The translations under genes were made by a program, and so were the position numbers. This document shows positions 45,762-54,749 of a stretch of 64,000 bases of DNA, piece by piece. Within the stretch, counting starts at the first letter, position 1. Each line of letters begins with the position of its first letter. The stretch is taken from positions 82,306 to 146,305 of the forward strand of contig NZ_WVVV01000004.1 of NCBI RefSeq assembly GCF_012911015.1. Direction: 5' to 3'. The DNA comes from Chelativorans sp. ZYF759 (GTDB lineage: Bacteria; Pseudomonadota; Alphaproteobacteria; Rhizobiales; Rhizobiaceae). The notes below the pieces were generated by a model. That model did no database searches, was not told the origin of the DNA, and saw only the letters and a program-made list of their open reading frames with translations.

Positions 45762-47012
45762 ATGAACAAGTGGCCCCAACTCGACTATCTCGGCTGGCGC
45801 GAGACGTGCTCCGCGCTGCATCTCTATCTCCAGATTGCAGGCAAGTACCGGCTGGCGCACACGCCCTGGCTCAACCATTCGTGGAACGCGACCTTCTACG
45901 TCACGCCCCAAGGGCTCGCCTCCTCGCCCATACCCGACGGTCCGGGCATCGAAATCCTGTTCGACCTTCGCGAGCACAAGGTCGTGGGCACGTGCGGCAA
46001 CGGCCGCAAGGCGTCGTTCGATCTGGGGCCGCCCACGGTCGCGACATTCCATGCGAGCTTCGTGCAGCTGATTTCCGACCTCGGCGGCACGCCCACTTTC
46101 AACGGCAGCCCGAACGAAGTGCCCTACCCGGTTCCCTTCGCCGAGGATGATCGCGACCGGCCCTATGACCGCGATGCCATCGAGCGCTTTCATCAGGCCC
46201 TGATCGCGGTCGACAAGGTCTTCAACCGGTTCCGCACGTCGTTTCTGGGCAAGTCCAGTCCGGTTCATCTCTTCTGGGGCGCGCTCGATCTGGCTGTCAC
46301 CCGATTTTCGGGCCGGCGCGCGCCGCTCCACCCGGCCGGCATCCCCGCCTTGCCGGACGACGTGGCGCAGGAGGCCTATGACCGCGAGGTCTCCTCGGCG
46401 GGTTTTTGGCCGGGCGGCAACGGCATCGACTACCCCGCCTTCTACGCCTACGCCTACCCGGCGCCCGGCGGCTACCGCGCCGCTGCCGTCCAGCCCGATG
46501 CCGCGTTCTGGCACGAGGGCCTGTCGGAATTTGTCCTCCCCTACGAGGCCGTGCAGTCCGCGGCCGACCCCGACGCGGACCTGATGGCTTTCCTCGTCTC
46601 GACCTACGAGGCGGCGGCTGATCTGGGCGGTTGGGACCGCGATCTTCTGGAATGCGCACAGGGCCGGCCGCGCGAGGTGCGCAGGCCGGATGCCGGGTCG
46701 GTGACAGTTGCGCCTTCGGTGGGCGACGAGAAGGTCGAGCGCGAAGATGGCCCGTCCAAGGGGCGCTACCGCCTGGTCGTCGATGGCGTCGAGGCGGAAA
46801 TGGCCTACAGCCGGGTCGGCAAGCGCCAGATTATCATCGACCATACGGAAGTTCCCGCCGCCCTGCGCGGCCGCAAGGTCGGCGAGCGCCTGGTGCGCCA
46901 AGCGATCGAGGATGCAAGGCGCGACGGCGTCACCATCATTCCGCTCTGCCCGTTCGCAAAGGCCCAGATCGAACGCCATCCGGAATGGCATGACGTGGTG
47001 CGTCGGCCATAG
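45762..47012 (+). CDS. DUF5996 protein fused to a GNAT (YjdJ-like) acetyltransferase domain
   Basis: A 416-residue protein in two parts. Residues 1 to about 310 match my memory of DUF5996: WPQLDYLGWRETCSALHLYLQIAGKYRL, LNHSWNATFYVTPQGL, HLFWGALDLAVTRFSGR and FWPGGNGIDYPAFYAYAYP (all as short conserved blocks). The last 90 residues (YRLVVDGVEAEMAYSRVG, IIIDHTEVPAALRGRKVG, IIPLCPFAKAQIERHPEW) are a small COG2388-type GNAT domain with the RGRKVGE acetyl-CoA loop. The two domains are normally separate. The gene follows pirin by 25 bases and may be co-transcribed. The role of DUF5996 is unknown. Confidence 0.85.
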   Translation: MNKWPQLDYLGWRETCSALHLYLQIAGKYRLAHTPWLNHSWNATFYVTPQGLASSPIPDGPGIEILFDLREHKVVGTCGNGRKASFDLGPPTVATFHASFVQLISDLGGTPTFNGSPNEVPYPVPFAEDDRDRPYDRDAIERFHQALIAVDKVFNRFRTSFLGKSSPVHLFWGALDLAVTRFSGRRAPLHPAGIPALPDDVAQEAYDREVSSAGFWPGGNGIDYPAFYAYAYPAPGGYRAAAVQPDAAFWHEGLSEFVLPYEAVQSAADPDADLMAFLVSTYEAAADLGGWDRDLLECAQGRPREVRRPDAGSVTVAPSVGDEKVEREDGPSKGRYRLVVDGVEAEMAYSRVGKRQIIIDHTEVPAALRGRKVGERLVRQAIEDARRDGVTIIPLCPFAKAQIERHPEWHDVVRRP

Positions 47013-47093
47013 GAAGATGGCGGGGGATCCGCGGCATCTCGGTCTCTCGTCTCCAGAGTGAAGCAAGAATGTCTACGCTGGAGAAAGCCACCG

Positions 47094-47312
47094 ATGGACT
47101 ATGAAACAATCATGCAGGCCAACCTTGAGTTGGTCTTCAGCGAACGCGATCCCGCCCGGCGCATCGAATCAATCCGCAAACTCCATGACGAGAGGGCGTT
47201 TCTTCACGAACCTCACCGGTCGGTGAGCGGCCATGACGCAATCTCCCAAGCCGTTACGGAGTTGCTTGCGTCTCTGGTCGAGATCCGCGGTAGCAATTCA
47301 GCGACAAGGTAG
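47094..47312 (+). pseudogene. Truncated SnoaL/NTF2-like protein gene
   Basis: The 72-residue frame begins like SnoaL-type NTF2-fold proteins (ANLELVFSERDPARRIESIR, FLHEPHRSVSGHDAISQAV) but loses similarity after TELLASL and stops after an unrelated tail. Full-length relatives have about 130 residues, so the second half has been lost by deletion or frameshift. Bases 47313-47406 after it hold nothing recognisable. It may still be translated but would not complete the fold. Confidence 0.6.
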
Positions 47313-47406
47313 TCATCGAGAAAGAGCGACAGGAGCCGCGTCGCGACCGATGTTCTGAAGACCCCGATCTCGACAATGAGGCTAGCCACCCGCTCCAGTC
47401 ATCAAC

Positions 47407-48981
47407 TCAGTCGACACGCACCCAGCGCAGCATGAAGAAGTTGTCAGGCCTCAGCGTGACCTCGACGCCGTCTCGTGCAGCCCACAGCAGCGGTTCGGTA
47501 TAGAGCGGCACATAGGCCACCTCGTCCTGAAGGGTGGCCGCGACCTCGTCCAGCATCTCCTGCCGGGCATTCAGGTCGAGCTCCTGCTGTATCAATGGCA
47601 GGAGTTCGTCCACGCGGGCGTTCGAGTAGCCGCCGAAGTTCCACGTTCCGAGCTGGTCCGTCGGCGTATGGGCCAGGAAGCGGATCGGATGCTCGGCATC
47701 GAAGGTGCCTGGTGACCAGCCGAGCAGGAACATGTCGTAATTGCCGTCGCGCAGTTCGCCCCAATACTGCGCCACGGGAATGGCCTCCAGCGCCGCATTG
47801 AGACCGACCGCCGCGAGCATGGATGTCACGGCCTGGCACACGTCCGAATCGTTGAGGTAGCGATCGTTCGTGCATCTGAAGCTGAAGGAGAAGCCGTCGG
47901 CAAAGCCGGCTTCTGCCAGCAATTCGCGCGCCAGATCAGGATCGAAGGAAGGACGCTCATCATTGGCTTCGGAATATCCCGAGAGTCCGGCAGGCAGCAA
48001 CTGGCTGGCTGGCTCCGCCAGGCCCGACATGAGCACTCGGATTATGGTGTCGACATCGATGGCATGGGCAACGGCCCGGCGAACACGCACATCCTGGAAC
48101 GGGTTTTCATCTTCGACATCCTGCGAGTATGACAAATCTTCCTTGTCATGGCCGAAGCCGAGCATGATGACCCGCGTTTCGATGCCCTCGAAAGTCGCGA
48201 TGCCATCGGTTTGCCGCAGACGCTCGACATCCCGCACAGGGACCGTCTGCAGCATGTCGACCTCTCCCGAAAGCAGTGCGGCAAGCGCTGTCGCGGAGTT
48301 CTCGATCGGATTGAAAATCGCCTCGGACAGATTGTGCTCGGCCTCATCCCACCAGTCGGGATTTGGCTCGAGCCGCGTCTCGACCCCAGGGTCGCGCGAG
48401 ACCAGCCGAAATGGCCCGGTCCCGTTTGCCTGTCGTGTCGCAGCCGTTTCCCGATCCCGTGCCGGCTCGGTCGCGTCGTTGGCCTCTGCCCAGTCGCGAT
48501 CCATGATCAACCAGTTGGCGATGCTTTCGGGAAAGAGCGGATTGGGCGCTGCCGTTATGAAGTCGACGGTATGGTCGTCGATCACCCGGACTTCGGTAAC
48601 GGGAGCGAACCAGGATTTGACATCCGACTGCTCGGATATCCCGCGTTCATAGGAAAACAGAACATCGTCGGCGTTGAAGTCGGATCCGTCGTGGAAGGTA
48701 ACGCCTTCACGCAGGGTGAAGCGCCAGCCATTTTCATCCGACAGCCTTTCCCAAGAGGTGGCCAGGGACGGCTCGATCGACATGTCGGGGGCGCGCCTCA
48801 CCAGGCCTTCGTAGATATTGTTCAGAAACGATGTGACTGGCGCCAGATTGGCAGCGTGCGGGTCCATCGTCTGCGGATCGGTCGTGGCTGACCAACGAAA
48901 GCTCTCAGCGCCAGCCGAGGCTGACAACCACATGGAGGTTGCCGCCAGTATCGATAGACCGAACTTCATCCTACCCGCCAT
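47407..48981 (-). CDS. Orphan ABC transporter substrate-binding protein, peptide family
   Basis: A 524-residue SBP_bac_5 family periplasmic protein. The N-terminus MAGRMKFGLSILAATSMWLS followed by ASAGAES is a Sec signal peptide with an AxA-type cleavage site. Family blocks include SATTDPQTMDPHAANLAPV, WRFTLREGVTFHDGSDFNADDV and RRAVAHAIDVDTII; YNDxDxC-like CTNDRYLNDSDVC suggests a disulfide. GGAGGG lies just before the ATG at 48981; an ATG at 48969 is possible and the frame opens at 49086. No permease or ATPase genes are next to it, so it must share a transporter encoded elsewhere or be a leftover. Confidence 0.88.
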   Translation of the reverse strand: MAGRMKFGLSILAATSMWLSASAGAESFRWSATTDPQTMDPHAANLAPVTSFLNNIYEGLVRRAPDMSIEPSLATSWERLSDENGWRFTLREGVTFHDGSDFNADDVLFSYERGISEQSDVKSWFAPVTEVRVIDDHTVDFITAAPNPLFPESIANWLIMDRDWAEANDATEPARDRETAATRQANGTGPFRLVSRDPGVETRLEPNPDWWDEAEHNLSEAIFNPIENSATALAALLSGEVDMLQTVPVRDVERLRQTDGIATFEGIETRVIMLGFGHDKEDLSYSQDVEDENPFQDVRVRRAVAHAIDVDTIIRVLMSGLAEPASQLLPAGLSGYSEANDERPSFDPDLARELLAEAGFADGFSFSFRCTNDRYLNDSDVCQAVTSMLAAVGLNAALEAIPVAQYWGELRDGNYDMFLLGWSPGTFDAEHPIRFLAHTPTDQLGTWNFGGYSNARVDELLPLIQQELDLNARQEMLDEVAATLQDEVAYVPLYTEPLLWAARDGVEVTLRPDNFFMLRWVRVD

Positions 48982-49384
48982 CTCACCCTCCATTTCCTGC
49001 GCGACTTCATATCCCGTCATGACCTTTGCGTGTCGACGAGACCGCTTCAATCGGCTGCTGAACAAAGTTTCGTGTAGCTGACCCAAAAATTCGTCGGGAC
49101 TTGAAGGATGAGGCCAACAAGGCAGGCTCTGGAGTGCGTCCCGATGAGCCGGCCTCTCTCACACAAGGCAGATGCGTTGGCGACGACGGGGGGGGGCGAT
49201 GAATCTCCGCGATCAATGGCTTGCCGGCGTCCGCTTCCGCATTGGGGGCACTGGCCTCCCTTGGAAGACCAGCCCTCAGGAGGACCATAACCCTCAATGA
49301 TCGGGTGATCCACGGCCTCGAAGTGGGCTCGGGCGTGTCGGTTCGGGGAACCGTCGCAGCAGTCGCCTTGGCCGCAGCTCTACA
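48982..49384. other. Intergenic region without recognisable genes
   Basis: About 400 bases between the orphan binding protein and the DUF2188 gene. Short open frames on both strands have no family resemblance, and a run of eight G lies near 49190. It is probably eroded DNA plus the promoter of the binding-protein gene. I see no repeats or RNA features here. Confidence 0.4.
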
Positions 49385-49624
49385 TCAGCCGATGACCCCT
49401 GGGTTGGGCCTGTCGTCGGCGCGCGAGAGCTCCGCGTGCCAGTGGCCGGTCGAGTCTTCCCAAACGATTCCCCTAGTCTCTCCCGGCCGCAACTGTCTGC
49501 AGGCCGCCCGTCGCGCCGCGCCGAAGGCCACATCGTGGCTGGGGAAGGTCTCGGAAAAAGTGCCGTCCACACGATAGGCCCAGCCGCCGTCGTGTTCGAC
49601 AATCCGATAGGTCAATTCGTTCAA
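49385..49624 (-). CDS. DUF2188-family small protein
   Basis: A protein of about 79 residues matching DUF2188: YRIVEHDGGWAYRVDGTFSE, then FPSHDVAFGAARRAA, RPGETRGIVWEDSTGHWHAE. Family members are small proteins of unknown function with this HDGGWAYRV core. A TTG at 49624 has AGGAG seven bases upstream and gives the usual short N-terminus; an ATG at 49651 without a ribosome site is the alternative. It lies among gene fragments but looks complete. Confidence 0.75.
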   Translation of the reverse strand: MNELTYRIVEHDGGWAYRVDGTFSETFPSHDVAFGAARRAACRQLRPGETRGIVWEDSTGHWHAELSRADDRPNPGVIG

Positions 49625-49654
49625 TTCGTCGCTCCTGCTGTTTCTGCACACGCA

Positions 49655-49753
49655 CTACCGAAAGCTGGCCGAGACGAAGGCTGCAAGATTTGCAATGTCT
49701 TCATCGGACAAGCGGGCGGCCACGGGTTTCATCAGGGGCAAGTCGGGACCCAC
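49655..49753 (-). pseudogene. C-terminal fragment of a cytochrome c-like protein
   Basis: The last 31 codons of a minus-strand frame read GPDLPLMKPVAARLSDEDI-ANLAAFVSASFR, the usual end of small class I c-type cytochromes (a Met ligand followed by the LSDEDI-x-NLAAFV helix). The CXXCH haem site and the rest are missing; upstream codons have no similarity. It ends 30 bases before the DUF2188 start on the same strand. Confidence 0.6.
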
Positions 49754-49923
49754 TGTTCGGATGCGTTGAATGTAGCGACCACCGGTGACGCCCGCGAAGC
49801 AGCGATTGCTCCAAAGGCACTGATCTTGCGGTATGTTTGCCTCTGGTGGCCCCATGCCGGCGACCCCCTCGACATTATCGGCCATTGCCGAACTGTGCAC
49901 GCCGCTTGCGCGCGTATCCTAAA

Positions 49924-50405
49924 CCGGCGGATGTGAACGGATGCGGTTACTGCGTGCCTCGGCTGGGCGATCCGGTGCAGAACTTCTGGAACCTCGTGAA
50001 CGACGCGATCCTGTGCGACGTGGCGGTGGAGCGCCAGGTGGAGATCACCGGCCCGGACGCGGCCCGTCTCACCCAGATGCTGACCCCGCGCAACCTTTCG
50101 AAGTTGGCGGTCGGGCAGTGCAAATATGTACTGATCACCCATGCCGAGGGCGGCATTCTCTACGATCCGATCCTGCTCAGGCTCGGCGAGAACCACTACT
50201 GGTTTTCGCTGGCCGACAGCGACATCCTGCTCTGGGCAAAGGGCGTGGCGGTGCATGCGGGGCTGGATGTGACAATCCACGAACCGGATGTGTCACCCTT
50301 GGTCGAGCGAGCTTGGCTATGAGCTCTATCTGCGCGACGGCGCGCGCGGCGATGAGCTGTGGGAGCGGATCATGGAAACGGGCGCCCCGCTCGGGCTAAA
50401 GCCCG
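49924..50405 (+). pseudogene. GcvT/DmdA-like aminomethyltransferase-family gene with internal deletion
   Basis: One frame from about 49924 encodes NFWNLVNDAILCDVAVERQVEITG, PDAARLTQMLTPRNLSKL and GENHYWFSLADSDILLWAKG (consecutive blocks), matching the folate-binding part of the GcvT superfamily, closest by eye to DmdA-like dimethylsulfoniopropionate demethylases. At about 50300, after DVSPL, the reading frame changes and the text jumps to SSELGYELYLRDGARGDELW and APLGLKPG, which should lie some 50-70 residues further on. The N-terminal substrate region and the true C-terminus are also missing. It is a clear pseudogene. Confidence 0.75.
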
Positions 50406-50558
50406 GTCAACGCGTTCGGGGGCAACGAGTCGCGCAGCGATCCCTAACTAGATCTCGAGCAGGCTTAGACACTGACGCGTGAGCAGTCTCATTTCCAGAC
50501 CTTGTGGCAAGCGCACAGTGTGCGGAGCGCCATTCTGAAGTTTGCCAATCGTTCGCGA

Positions 50559-51467
50559 TCAAGGTCGCCTATCGAGCTTTGATGGGAGATCGGCTGCAAG
50601 AACGTCGAGCGCCAGCTTCACCTTGAGCGGCAGGTGGCGTGCTTCGGGCCATATCGCGTAGTTGTTGAAGGCGAAGGACGGCTGGTCCCGGAGCACTTCC
50701 ACCAGTTCGCCGTTATCAAGGTGTGGCCGAGCCAGCCACGACGGGATCCACGCCAAACCGGCACCTGCGACAGCGGCGTCGGTGACGGCAGCCAGGTCGT
50801 CGAGGAAGAGATGGCTCTGGGGCACTACGCTAATAATCTTATCATCGTCGCCTCGGAACAACCACGCGTAGTCCCAGCCTGGCCGGGCGTAGGTCACGGC
50901 TGCACGGTCCTGAAGGTCCTCCAGCGTTTGAGGCGTTCCCTCAGCATCAAGGCAAGCTGGTGCGGCGCACATGATCATTCGGTGGCTCCCAAGCAGCTTA
51001 CGTCTCAAGCCGGGCTGATCCCTTGAGAAACCAGTGCGCACCGCGAGGTCGTAGCCGGCAGAGAAGAGGTCGACGATCCTGTCGTCCATCGACATCTCCA
51101 GTCGCAACGCAGGATACTTTCGTGCCAAGTCCAGCAGCAGCGGCGCCACGCAGATGCGACCTAGAAGGGCAGGCATCGTCACCCGCAGCGTTCCCCGAGG
51201 CGCGTTCAAGTGATCAAACGCCAGTGCGTCGGCGGCCTCGATTTCCTCCAAAATCGTGCGGCATCTGTCGTAGTAGGCTCGGCCGAACTCCGTCAGGCTC
51301 TGCCGACGCGTCGTTCGGCTGATGAGCCGGACCCCAAGTCGTGTCTCCAGGTACAGCACGTGCTTTCCGACCATCGTCGCCGAGAGCCCGGTCGCCTCCG
51401 CGACGGCCGCGAAAGATCCAAGTTCCGCGGCCTTCACGAAGGTCGCCATGCTCGATAGCCGATCCAT
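50559..51467 (-). CDS. LysR-family transcriptional regulator
   Basis: A 302-residue LysR regulator with an N-terminal helix-turn-helix (MDRLSSMATFVKAAELGSFA, VAEATGLSATMVGKHVLYLE) and a CrgA-like effector domain (LRVTMPALLGRICVAPLLLDL, DLAVRTGFSRDQPGL, AVAGAGLAWIPSWL). It is divergent from the quinone oxidoreductase gene at 51566 with a 98-base gap holding the shared control region, so that gene is its probable target. Codons look slightly less GC-rich than those in the flanking core genes. Confidence 0.92.
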   Translation of the reverse strand: MDRLSSMATFVKAAELGSFAAVAEATGLSATMVGKHVLYLETRLGVRLISRTTRRQSLTEFGRAYYDRCRTILEEIEAADALAFDHLNAPRGTLRVTMPALLGRICVAPLLLDLARKYPALRLEMSMDDRIVDLFSAGYDLAVRTGFSRDQPGLRRKLLGSHRMIMCAAPACLDAEGTPQTLEDLQDRAAVTYARPGWDYAWLFRGDDDKIISVVPQSHLFLDDLAAVTDAAVAGAGLAWIPSWLARPHLDNGELVEVLRDQPSFAFNNYAIWPEARHLPLKVKLALDVLAADLPSKLDRRP

Positions 51468-51565
51468 TACGCACTCCTGTGACTGAGTTCATCGCTGAAG
51501 ATGCCGTTTATCCCGCTACTCGGTCCAACTTAAGTGAATTACGTCAGAACCGCAGGAGTATTGTG

Positions 51566-52555
51566 ATGACGCGAATCATTCGCTTTCGCCGCCTAGGAGG
51601 TCCCGAAGTTCTTGAGATCGAGGAGGCAGAGATCGACCCTCCCAAGGCAGGCGAGGTCAGAATTGCGGTCCGAGCCCTCGGTCTCAACCGGGCAGAATCG
51701 CTGTTTCGAAGCGGCTCCTACATCGAACAACCCGATCTCCCTTCGGCCAGCGGCCTTGAGGCCGCTGGCCTGATCGAGAGCGTAGGGCCCGGCGTAACCG
51801 GATTGGTCAGGGGTGATCGCGTGGCGCTTGTCCCTCCAGTTTCGATGCGGCAGCGGCCAGTGCACGCCGAACTGATCAATTTCCCGGCGGAGTTTGCCGT
51901 TCCAATCCCCGCCACTCAATCCTTTGAAGAGGCCGCCGCGACCTGGATGGCCTACTTAACTGCCTACGGCGCCCTCGGAATAGCCAGTCTCTGCCCAGGT
52001 GATCATGTGGTGGTTACTGCGGCGTCCAGCAGCGTCGGGCTCGCGGCCATCCAGATCGTGAACGCGGTTGGAGGCGTGCCCATTGCCGTTACGCGTTCGA
52101 ACCGCAAGCGCGAGGCACTCCTTGCAGCTGGCGCCAAGCATGTCGCGATGAGCGATCAGGGCGGCATTGCCGATGCAATCCGAGATGTTTCCGGTCCAAG
52201 CGGCGCGCGCATAGCATTGGACGCTGTTGGGGGCGCGCTGTTACCGACGCTGGTGTCCGCCACTGCGGTCGGCGGCATCGTCGTCAGTTACGGCGCCCAG
52301 GATCTCCGGACCAGTGAGCTTCCCCCGGCGTCGCTCCTAGCGAAGAGCCTCACGCTTCGCGGCTATCTGGTTCACGAACTGATCCGTGACGCGCCCGCCT
52401 TAAGTGCCGCGAAGGCGTTCATCCTCAAGCACTTAGATTCAGGTGCACTACGCCCGATTATCTCGCGGAGCTTTTCACTGGACGACATCCGTGCGGCATA
52501 CGAGTTCCTCGAATCCGGCGAACAGTTTGGGAAGATTGTCGTGACCATAGACTGA
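51566..52555 (+). CDS. MDR-superfamily NAD(P)-dependent oxidoreductase, quinone oxidoreductase type
   Basis: A 329-residue medium-chain dehydrogenase/reductase. The N-terminal GroES-like domain has GEVRIAVRALGLNRAESLFRSG (Asn-Arg as in zinc-free quinone reductases) and the Rossmann part has HVVVTAASSSVGLAAIQIV and IALDAVGG. The catalytic and structural zinc Cys residues of alcohol dehydrogenases are absent, so it probably reduces quinones or enals with NADPH. CAGGAG precedes the ATG at 51566. It is divergent from a LysR gene, a frequent arrangement for inducible stress or detoxification reductases. Confidence 0.9.
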   Translation: MTRIIRFRRLGGPEVLEIEEAEIDPPKAGEVRIAVRALGLNRAESLFRSGSYIEQPDLPSASGLEAAGLIESVGPGVTGLVRGDRVALVPPVSMRQRPVHAELINFPAEFAVPIPATQSFEEAAATWMAYLTAYGALGIASLCPGDHVVVTAASSSVGLAAIQIVNAVGGVPIAVTRSNRKREALLAAGAKHVAMSDQGGIADAIRDVSGPSGARIALDAVGGALLPTLVSATAVGGIVVSYGAQDLRTSELPPASLLAKSLTLRGYLVHELIRDAPALSAAKAFILKHLDSGALRPIISRSFSLDDIRAAYEFLESGEQFGKIVVTID

Positions 52556-52950
52556 ATTGATGGCCCGACCGGCTCTTGAAACTGCGCAACCTCCCTATCA
52601 CCTTGAAGCCTCCCTGAGAGCGACAGCCGGCATGCAGGAACGTTTGCTCATCGGCTCACAGCCCGAGCGGAGTCAACCGCTAATGGACCAGCTATGCTGT
52701 CCCGATGAGGCCGAACTAATGGCAGGTTTCGGGCGGCGCCATTAGCACCTGGAACGGCGACAACGGGGTCGACTCCTGCCAGTCTCCGACCACAGCAGGG
52801 TTCGCGCCCCTGAAGGCCCTGAACGGAGTGGTTTCCTGCCTTTCCCCTTTTGGTTGGCATAGGGAGAAAGCGGACGCTGGCGCACGACCATTCGCACCCA
52901 CCGTCCGCTAGATTAGGTTCAAGCAACGCCCATTTGCCATCGTCCGGCGA
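52556..52950. other. Intergenic region without recognisable genes
   Basis: A 395-base stretch between the oxidoreductase and the small haem-copper-oxidase-like gene. Only short, unrelated frames occur. The base composition is mixed and there is no clear dyad or repeat. It looks like eroded accessory DNA. Confidence 0.4.
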
Positions 52951-53361
52951 TCATTCAGCTGCCGCAGGATGCGTTGCGCTTGACGCCTGCTTCCGATCCG
53001 GGCCGAACACCACGACCGCGAACAGGATGACGCCAAGGAAGGCGATCAGCGAGCCCGCCGCCACGGCCGGCTCGAGCGACGGATCGCCCGACAGCATCAG
53101 GTAGAGCGCGGGGATCATGATGACCACGCCCGCCGTGTAGACGCCGTACTGGACGAGGGCGAGCCTGGCTTGAGCCTTGGCGGGGTTGAGCGCGTAGTAG
53201 CCGCCGAAGAGGGCCATGGTCACCCAGCCGAGCAGATTGGCGTGGGCATGCGCGCCGGTGACGTTGTGGGTTCCCGAGATCGACATCTGCAAGCCCAAGC
53301 CGATGCCAAGGATCAGAAAGACAATGGCGGTCTTGAAGTAGAGCTGCGAAACGCGCGGCAT
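52951..53361 (-). CDS. Four-helix membrane protein related to haem-copper oxidase subunit I
   Basis: A 136-residue protein with four membrane helices. The second helix start SGTHNVTGAHAHANLLGWV resembles the His-containing helix of CcoN/NorB-type haem-copper oxidases, with several His residues that could bind haem or copper. It is far too short for an oxidase (about 450-550 residues) and starts and ends cleanly, so it is more likely one of the small stand-alone relatives often labelled cytochrome-c oxidase subunits. AAAGGA precedes the ATG. It follows the cupin gene on the minus strand with a gap of 48 bases. The function is unknown. Confidence 0.75.
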   Translation of the reverse strand: MPRVSQLYFKTAIVFLILGIGLGLQMSISGTHNVTGAHAHANLLGWVTMALFGGYYALNPAKAQARLALVQYGVYTAGVVIMIPALYLMLSGDPSLEPAVAAGSLIAFLGVILFAVVVFGPDRKQASSATHPAAAE

Positions 53362-53409
53362 GAGAGCTATCCTTTGGTGTTGGGATTCAACTATGCGCCT
53401 GTCGACGGC

Positions 53410-53946
53410 TCACGATGCCGCCACCGGCTCTCCGGGAAATCTGAGGCCGAACCGCTCGATGAGAGAGGGAACCGAGGAAGGGTCCATCTCCAGCCCGTAT
53501 TGGGCCGAAAGCTCGCCCAGCCGCTGCGGATCGGCTTTCATGATGCCGCCGAGTTCCACGACTTGGGCGAAGAACTGCTCGAAGCCGGCCGGCGAGATGA
53601 TCTCCAGGATCCTTGCCGGGGCATCGCCGGCGTTCCAGAAAGTATGCCACTGATTGCGGGGCTTGTAGATCAGCGTGCCGGGGCCGGCGGTTACGACCTC
53701 GTCTCCCAACAGGGCGCCGACCTGGCCTTCCAGAACGTAGCTGTATTCGTCCTCGTTGAGGTGCCGGTGCAGCGGGGCCGCTAGAGCACGAGACGACATT
53801 GGATGCTCCACGAGAGAGAAGCCGCCGCCGGATGCCTCACTATCCACCATGAACCGTACCCCGATGCTGCCGAGAAAGCCGGCTTTTCCATCGCCTGGTC
53901 CGACTACGTGCACGTCCGAGGTCGTTACACTCGCCGCTTCCATCAT
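53410..53946 (-). CDS. Cupin-domain protein
   Basis: A 178-residue single-domain cupin. The metal motif is HRHLNEDEYSYVLEGQVG at about residues 60-77 (two His and a Glu), with the second His in KPRNQWHTFWNAGD. Such proteins can be dioxygenases, isomerases or ligand sensors; nothing here narrows it. Starts at 53946 or 53943 (adjacent ATGs) follow AAAGGA. It is divergent from a TetR gene, which is likely its regulator, and probably co-transcribed with the small haem-copper-like membrane protein. Confidence 0.87.
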   Translation of the reverse strand: MMEAASVTTSDVHVVGPGDGKAGFLGSIGVRFMVDSEASGGGFSLVEHPMSSRALAAPLHRHLNEDEYSYVLEGQVGALLGDEVVTAGPGTLIYKPRNQWHTFWNAGDAPARILEIISPAGFEQFFAQVVELGGIMKADPQRLGELSAQYGLEMDPSSVPSLIERFGLRFPGEPVAAS

Positions 53947-54022
53947 CGCATCCTTTCGCGCTACAGTGGTGGCTTGTGAAAGTTAGGCAGATCAGCGATC
54001 TCCTGTCAATATTGAAAGGACA

Positions 54023-54637
54023 ATGGTGACTGACGAAAAGCGACGCTACAGGATGAAGAAGAGGGCCGAAGCCGAGGAGGAGACACGAAGGCGCATCACG
54101 CAAAGCACGGTCGACCTGCACGAGGCGCTGGGACCCTCGCGCACCTCCGTCAGCGCGATCGCCGAACATGCCGGTGTCCGCCGCTCCACCGTCTATCGGC
54201 ATTTTCCGGACGAGTTGGCGCTCTTCACCGCCTGCACATCGCACTGGATGGGCATCAACCCGCCGCCCGATCCATCTGCGTGGTCGACAATACCCGACCC
54301 AGAGCAGCGGCTGAGCACGGCTCTGAACGGGCTCTATCCCTACTACCGGCGCACACGGCAGATGATGACAAACATCCACCGCGACGAGGAGGTGATGCCG
54401 ATGGTCAAGCAGATGATGGGCGGCTATCGGGCATATCTCGAAGCCGCGCGCGACATCCTCCTCGACGGCCGTACGATCCCGCCCCCCCGACGCGATACCG
54501 TTAAGGCTGCGATAGGCCACGCGCTCTCTTTCCCTGTCTGGCGCTCGCTGGCGCTGGAGCAGAGCCTGCCGGACGAGGAATGCAGTGAACTAATGTGCCG
54601 CCTCGTCCGGGCCGCGCAATGCATCGGAGATGCTTGA
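54023..54637 (+). CDS. TetR-family transcriptional regulator
   Basis: A 204-residue TetR regulator with the helix-turn-helix at about residues 20-65 (RRITQSTVDLHEALGPSRTS, VSAIAEHAGVRRSTVYRHFP). The C-terminal ligand domain is helical and Met-rich (MMTNIHRDEEVMPMVKQMMGG). AAAGGA precedes the ATG. It is divergent from the cupin gene with a 76-base gap, implying control of the cupin and the small membrane protein. It is the last intact gene before the integrase remnant. Confidence 0.92.
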   Translation: MVTDEKRRYRMKKRAEAEEETRRRITQSTVDLHEALGPSRTSVSAIAEHAGVRRSTVYRHFPDELALFTACTSHWMGINPPPDPSAWSTIPDPEQRLSTALNGLYPYYRRTRQMMTNIHRDEEVMPMVKQMMGGYRAYLEAARDILLDGRTIPPPRRDTVKAAIGHALSFPVWRSLALEQSLPDEECSELMCRLVRAAQCIGDA

Positions 54638-54749
54638 TCTTCGATGGGCAGGTCCGGCGCAGGTGTGCTTTCGGGCCAGGAACGACGCTGGTGGACACAG
54701 GATGGGTTGTGGGCCGGCAGTCCATCAGGACGGCTGAAATCGAGGGGCG

